64,000 bases of DNA from positions 118,097,854 to 118,161,853 of the forward strand of contig OX578142.1 in assembly GCA_951213105.1 (NCBI GenBank), in the 5' to 3' direction. Source of the DNA: Amaurobius ferox (Eukaryota > Arthropoda > Arachnida > Araneae > Amaurobiidae). The notes under the pieces are model-generated. The model ran no database searches and had not been told where the DNA came from. It saw only the letters and a program-made list of their open reading frames with translations. Shown piece after piece: positions 62,134 to 64,000 of this stretch (position 1 is the stretch's first letter; the number at the start of each line of letters is the position of its first letter). A program made the position numbers and the translations under genes.

Positions 62134-63022
62134 ACTAAGAGATCACGTGATCATTATATGAAGAGATCATGTGACACACTTCAAAATAAAACATGGAATC
62201 AAAATCGTGATTTTTAAAGTTCTTTTAATTCGTATTTAGTGTTATATCCGTTCTAAAACCGCTTTATTTTTGCTTCAATTCTGTGCATCTACATACTGAA
62301 ACAACGCAATTACAATATATTTGAGTTTAAATGATCATCTAAATTTGATTATTTCTACAATGAAGCCTAATTTTCACTTATGGAAAATGTAAGCAGCAAA
62401 ATATGTAGAATGAGTTTTATAAGAATTGCTGCATTTCTTTAACGCAAAATTATTTGGCTCATGGAGTTTGCAATATAGCTGATATGAATGAAATATTCAT
62501 TGATTTTACAGAAAGAAGGACAATTTTTTTTCGATGAAGTTTTAAGCATAGAGTTTAATTACTTGTACCTCCATGGTCTTAAGTTATTAAATAAAATAAA
62601 TTATTATAGTATTGTGATGAATGAAATAAAATGTTTTATGAAAGAAATACTGTTTTTTAAGAGAGAATCAGGCGTGTTATATTTCGATGACCTACATCAT
62701 TTGATAAAATTTCATTAGTTTTCGATGAAGTTTTCAAATACAATGAATTATTTTAGTATTATGATAATTTTTAAAATATTACCGAGGAATGTATTGCATT
62801 TTAGAGATGTTTAAACCAGGCAATTTATATTCCAATGCCGTCATTTGAATGAAATTAATTTTTTTCGATGAAGAGTTTAAAGTTTTCAAATATAATAAAT
62901 TAATGTAGTATTGTGATAATTTTAAAAATTTTACCGAGGAATGTATCACATGTTAAAGATGTTTAAATAAAATTGCATTGAAGTTGGAAAGTGTTTCATA
63001 ATCTATGCTTTATGCATGATTT

Positions 63023-63474
63023 ATTTTTCTTGTTGCATATTATCTGTGTTCCTAAATTCTGCGCTTAGCCATTACAATATATTTGAATTTGAATGATCAT
63101 CACTTTAAATATTTCTACAAGGAAGCCAAATTTTTAACGTATGCAAAATGTAAACAAAATAAGCGATTTTAAGGTGAGTTGCATAAGAATTGCTGAAATT
63201 TTTAACACAGAATTATTTAGCTCTGGAGTTTAGATAATAAGTGATATGAATGGAATATTCATTGATTTTACTTAGATATAGATGCAAGCGGTTTTTTTGC
63301 ATTGCCTTTTTCAATGATGTTTTAAGTTTTTCCAATTATTGTACCATAATAATTTTAAAATTATCACGGCTGAATGTATCACATTTTAGAGAGGTTTAAA
63401 TAAAATTGCCTTTCTGTTGGAAAGTGCTTCGTAATCAATGCTTTATGCATGATTAATCTTTCTTTTTATATAAT
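63023..63474 (-). repeat. Family B partial copy, tandem to the previous
   Basis: It restarts at the TTGCATATTATCTGTGTTCC internal landmark and ends GCATGATTAATCTTTC. The join to the copy before has the same form as those at 19480 and 21965. Confidence 0.6.
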
Positions 63475-63795
63475 AACATAAATATGAATTAGAACAATTT
63501 ATTTATACTTGGAATACTTACTGGCCTGCTATCCTCTGCTGGTCCGTATGCAATCTTGCCATAACTTAACTAAGTCTGTATTTGAACTTAATTAATCAAT
63601 TAACATCGTTGATTATTAACTTTAAACAAAATAATTATATTTACATTGATCAGCTGTTTTTCTCAGTCTAGAAAATGGTCTTAATAAAACAATATCTCCA
63701 TTAGTTTCTGCAGTGGGTGGATTTAGACCCCCGTCTTATTGTTGACGTTGTTTCTAATGGTTTTCCTATCTTCAAATCTGGCCTTACACTTTTTT
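63475..63795. other. AT-rich stretch, nothing recognised
   Basis: No gene or window repeat was seen. Confidence 0.45.
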
Positions 63796-64000
63796 ATTTT
63801 CCCTGCCATACATGGCAATGTATAGTCAAAGTATTGGAATCGTGTCGAAATAGCAACTCGAGTTTTTGACAAATCCACATGTTTGAAATTACACTGTAGA
63901 ACCCAAAAAGCAGCGCATTTAGCAGCGTGATGTCTGTGTGTCTATCCATGCAATGCATGTATTCAGTCTAACTCAAACACTAATTGACCAAATTTCATAA
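63796..64000 (-). mobile_element. Family A element, copy running off the window
   Basis: It is read in reverse. CCATACATGGCAATGTATAG, ATCGTGTCGAAA, CGTGATGTCTGTGTGTCTAT and CTAATTGACCAAATTTCAT are the complement of the right-end landmarks of copies 1-3. The rest lies beyond the window. Confidence 0.65.

Larger units (their letters stand above)
61492..63022 (-). repeat. Family B repeat, full copy with a SINE inside
   Basis: It begins TTAACCACTTTACAACATAG with a TCTGTTTGTCTGTCTG tract and ends CATGATTTATTTTTCTTG. Internal landmarks match copy 3 (18085-19480). The SINE at 61887-62133 splits the ATCACGTGATC landmark. Confidence 0.65.

Overview
The window looks like intergenic or heterochromatic DNA from a eukaryote, most probably an arthropod. 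It is AT-rich, has no compact operons and no long open frames, and nearly everything recognisable is transposable-element or satellite sequence. A tRNA-derived SINE, a D34D mariner relic, a Tc1/mariner-like relic, a hAT-type element, a LINE with RT and RNase H, an LTR and a Helentron/'mini-me'-like family occur together. A chelicerate (spider) source is my guess from the SINE and LINE style, and it is not proven. I found no host protein-coding gene, tRNA gene, rRNA gene or CRISPR array that I can support. The open frames repeated across 33-61 kb are by-products of a tandem DNA repeat.

Layout. 0-4.5 kb: one inverted-repeat structure cut by the window edge, then a 2.28-kb foldback transposon (1056-3337) flanked by TA and carrying an LTR, then a broken mariner transposase. 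4.5-9.5 kb: two head-to-tail copies of an unclassified repeat (family B), one hit by a SINE with a 16-bp duplication, then three copies of a short TIR element (family A, ends ACTTTCCCTACA / TGTAGGGAAAGT). 10.2-17 kb: a tandem repeat of about 215 bp whose unit includes the family A left end. It is interrupted by a Tc1/mariner-like element (11802-16665), which is itself interrupted by a minus-strand LINE (11819-15722) with a 16-bp duplication. 17-28.8 kb: more A, B and SINE copies, a 901-bp hAT-type element with an exact 8-bp duplication, a local three-copy duplication, TA microsatellites and a GC-rich island of unknown origin.

28.8-60.8 kb: the main feature is a long direct array. It starts with two single elements of about 2.5 kb, followed by dimeric units of 3.3-3.75 kb. 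Each element starts near ACTAGCAGCATACCCGTTCT and ends in a GACA microsatellite followed by a short AT-rich tail. The unit contains a second, diverged element head, a conserved 17-bp-stem hairpin and a 58-bp insert resembling a SINE tail. Three neighbouring units are almost identical and share an extra internal duplication. The last two share a chimeric junction, so unequal exchange has clearly shaped the array.

60.8-64 kb: family B copies in reverse orientation (one hit by a 5'-truncated SINE), then a family A copy running off the window. The window records layered transposition and satellite birth from mobile elements; there is no pathway of cooperating genes to describe.
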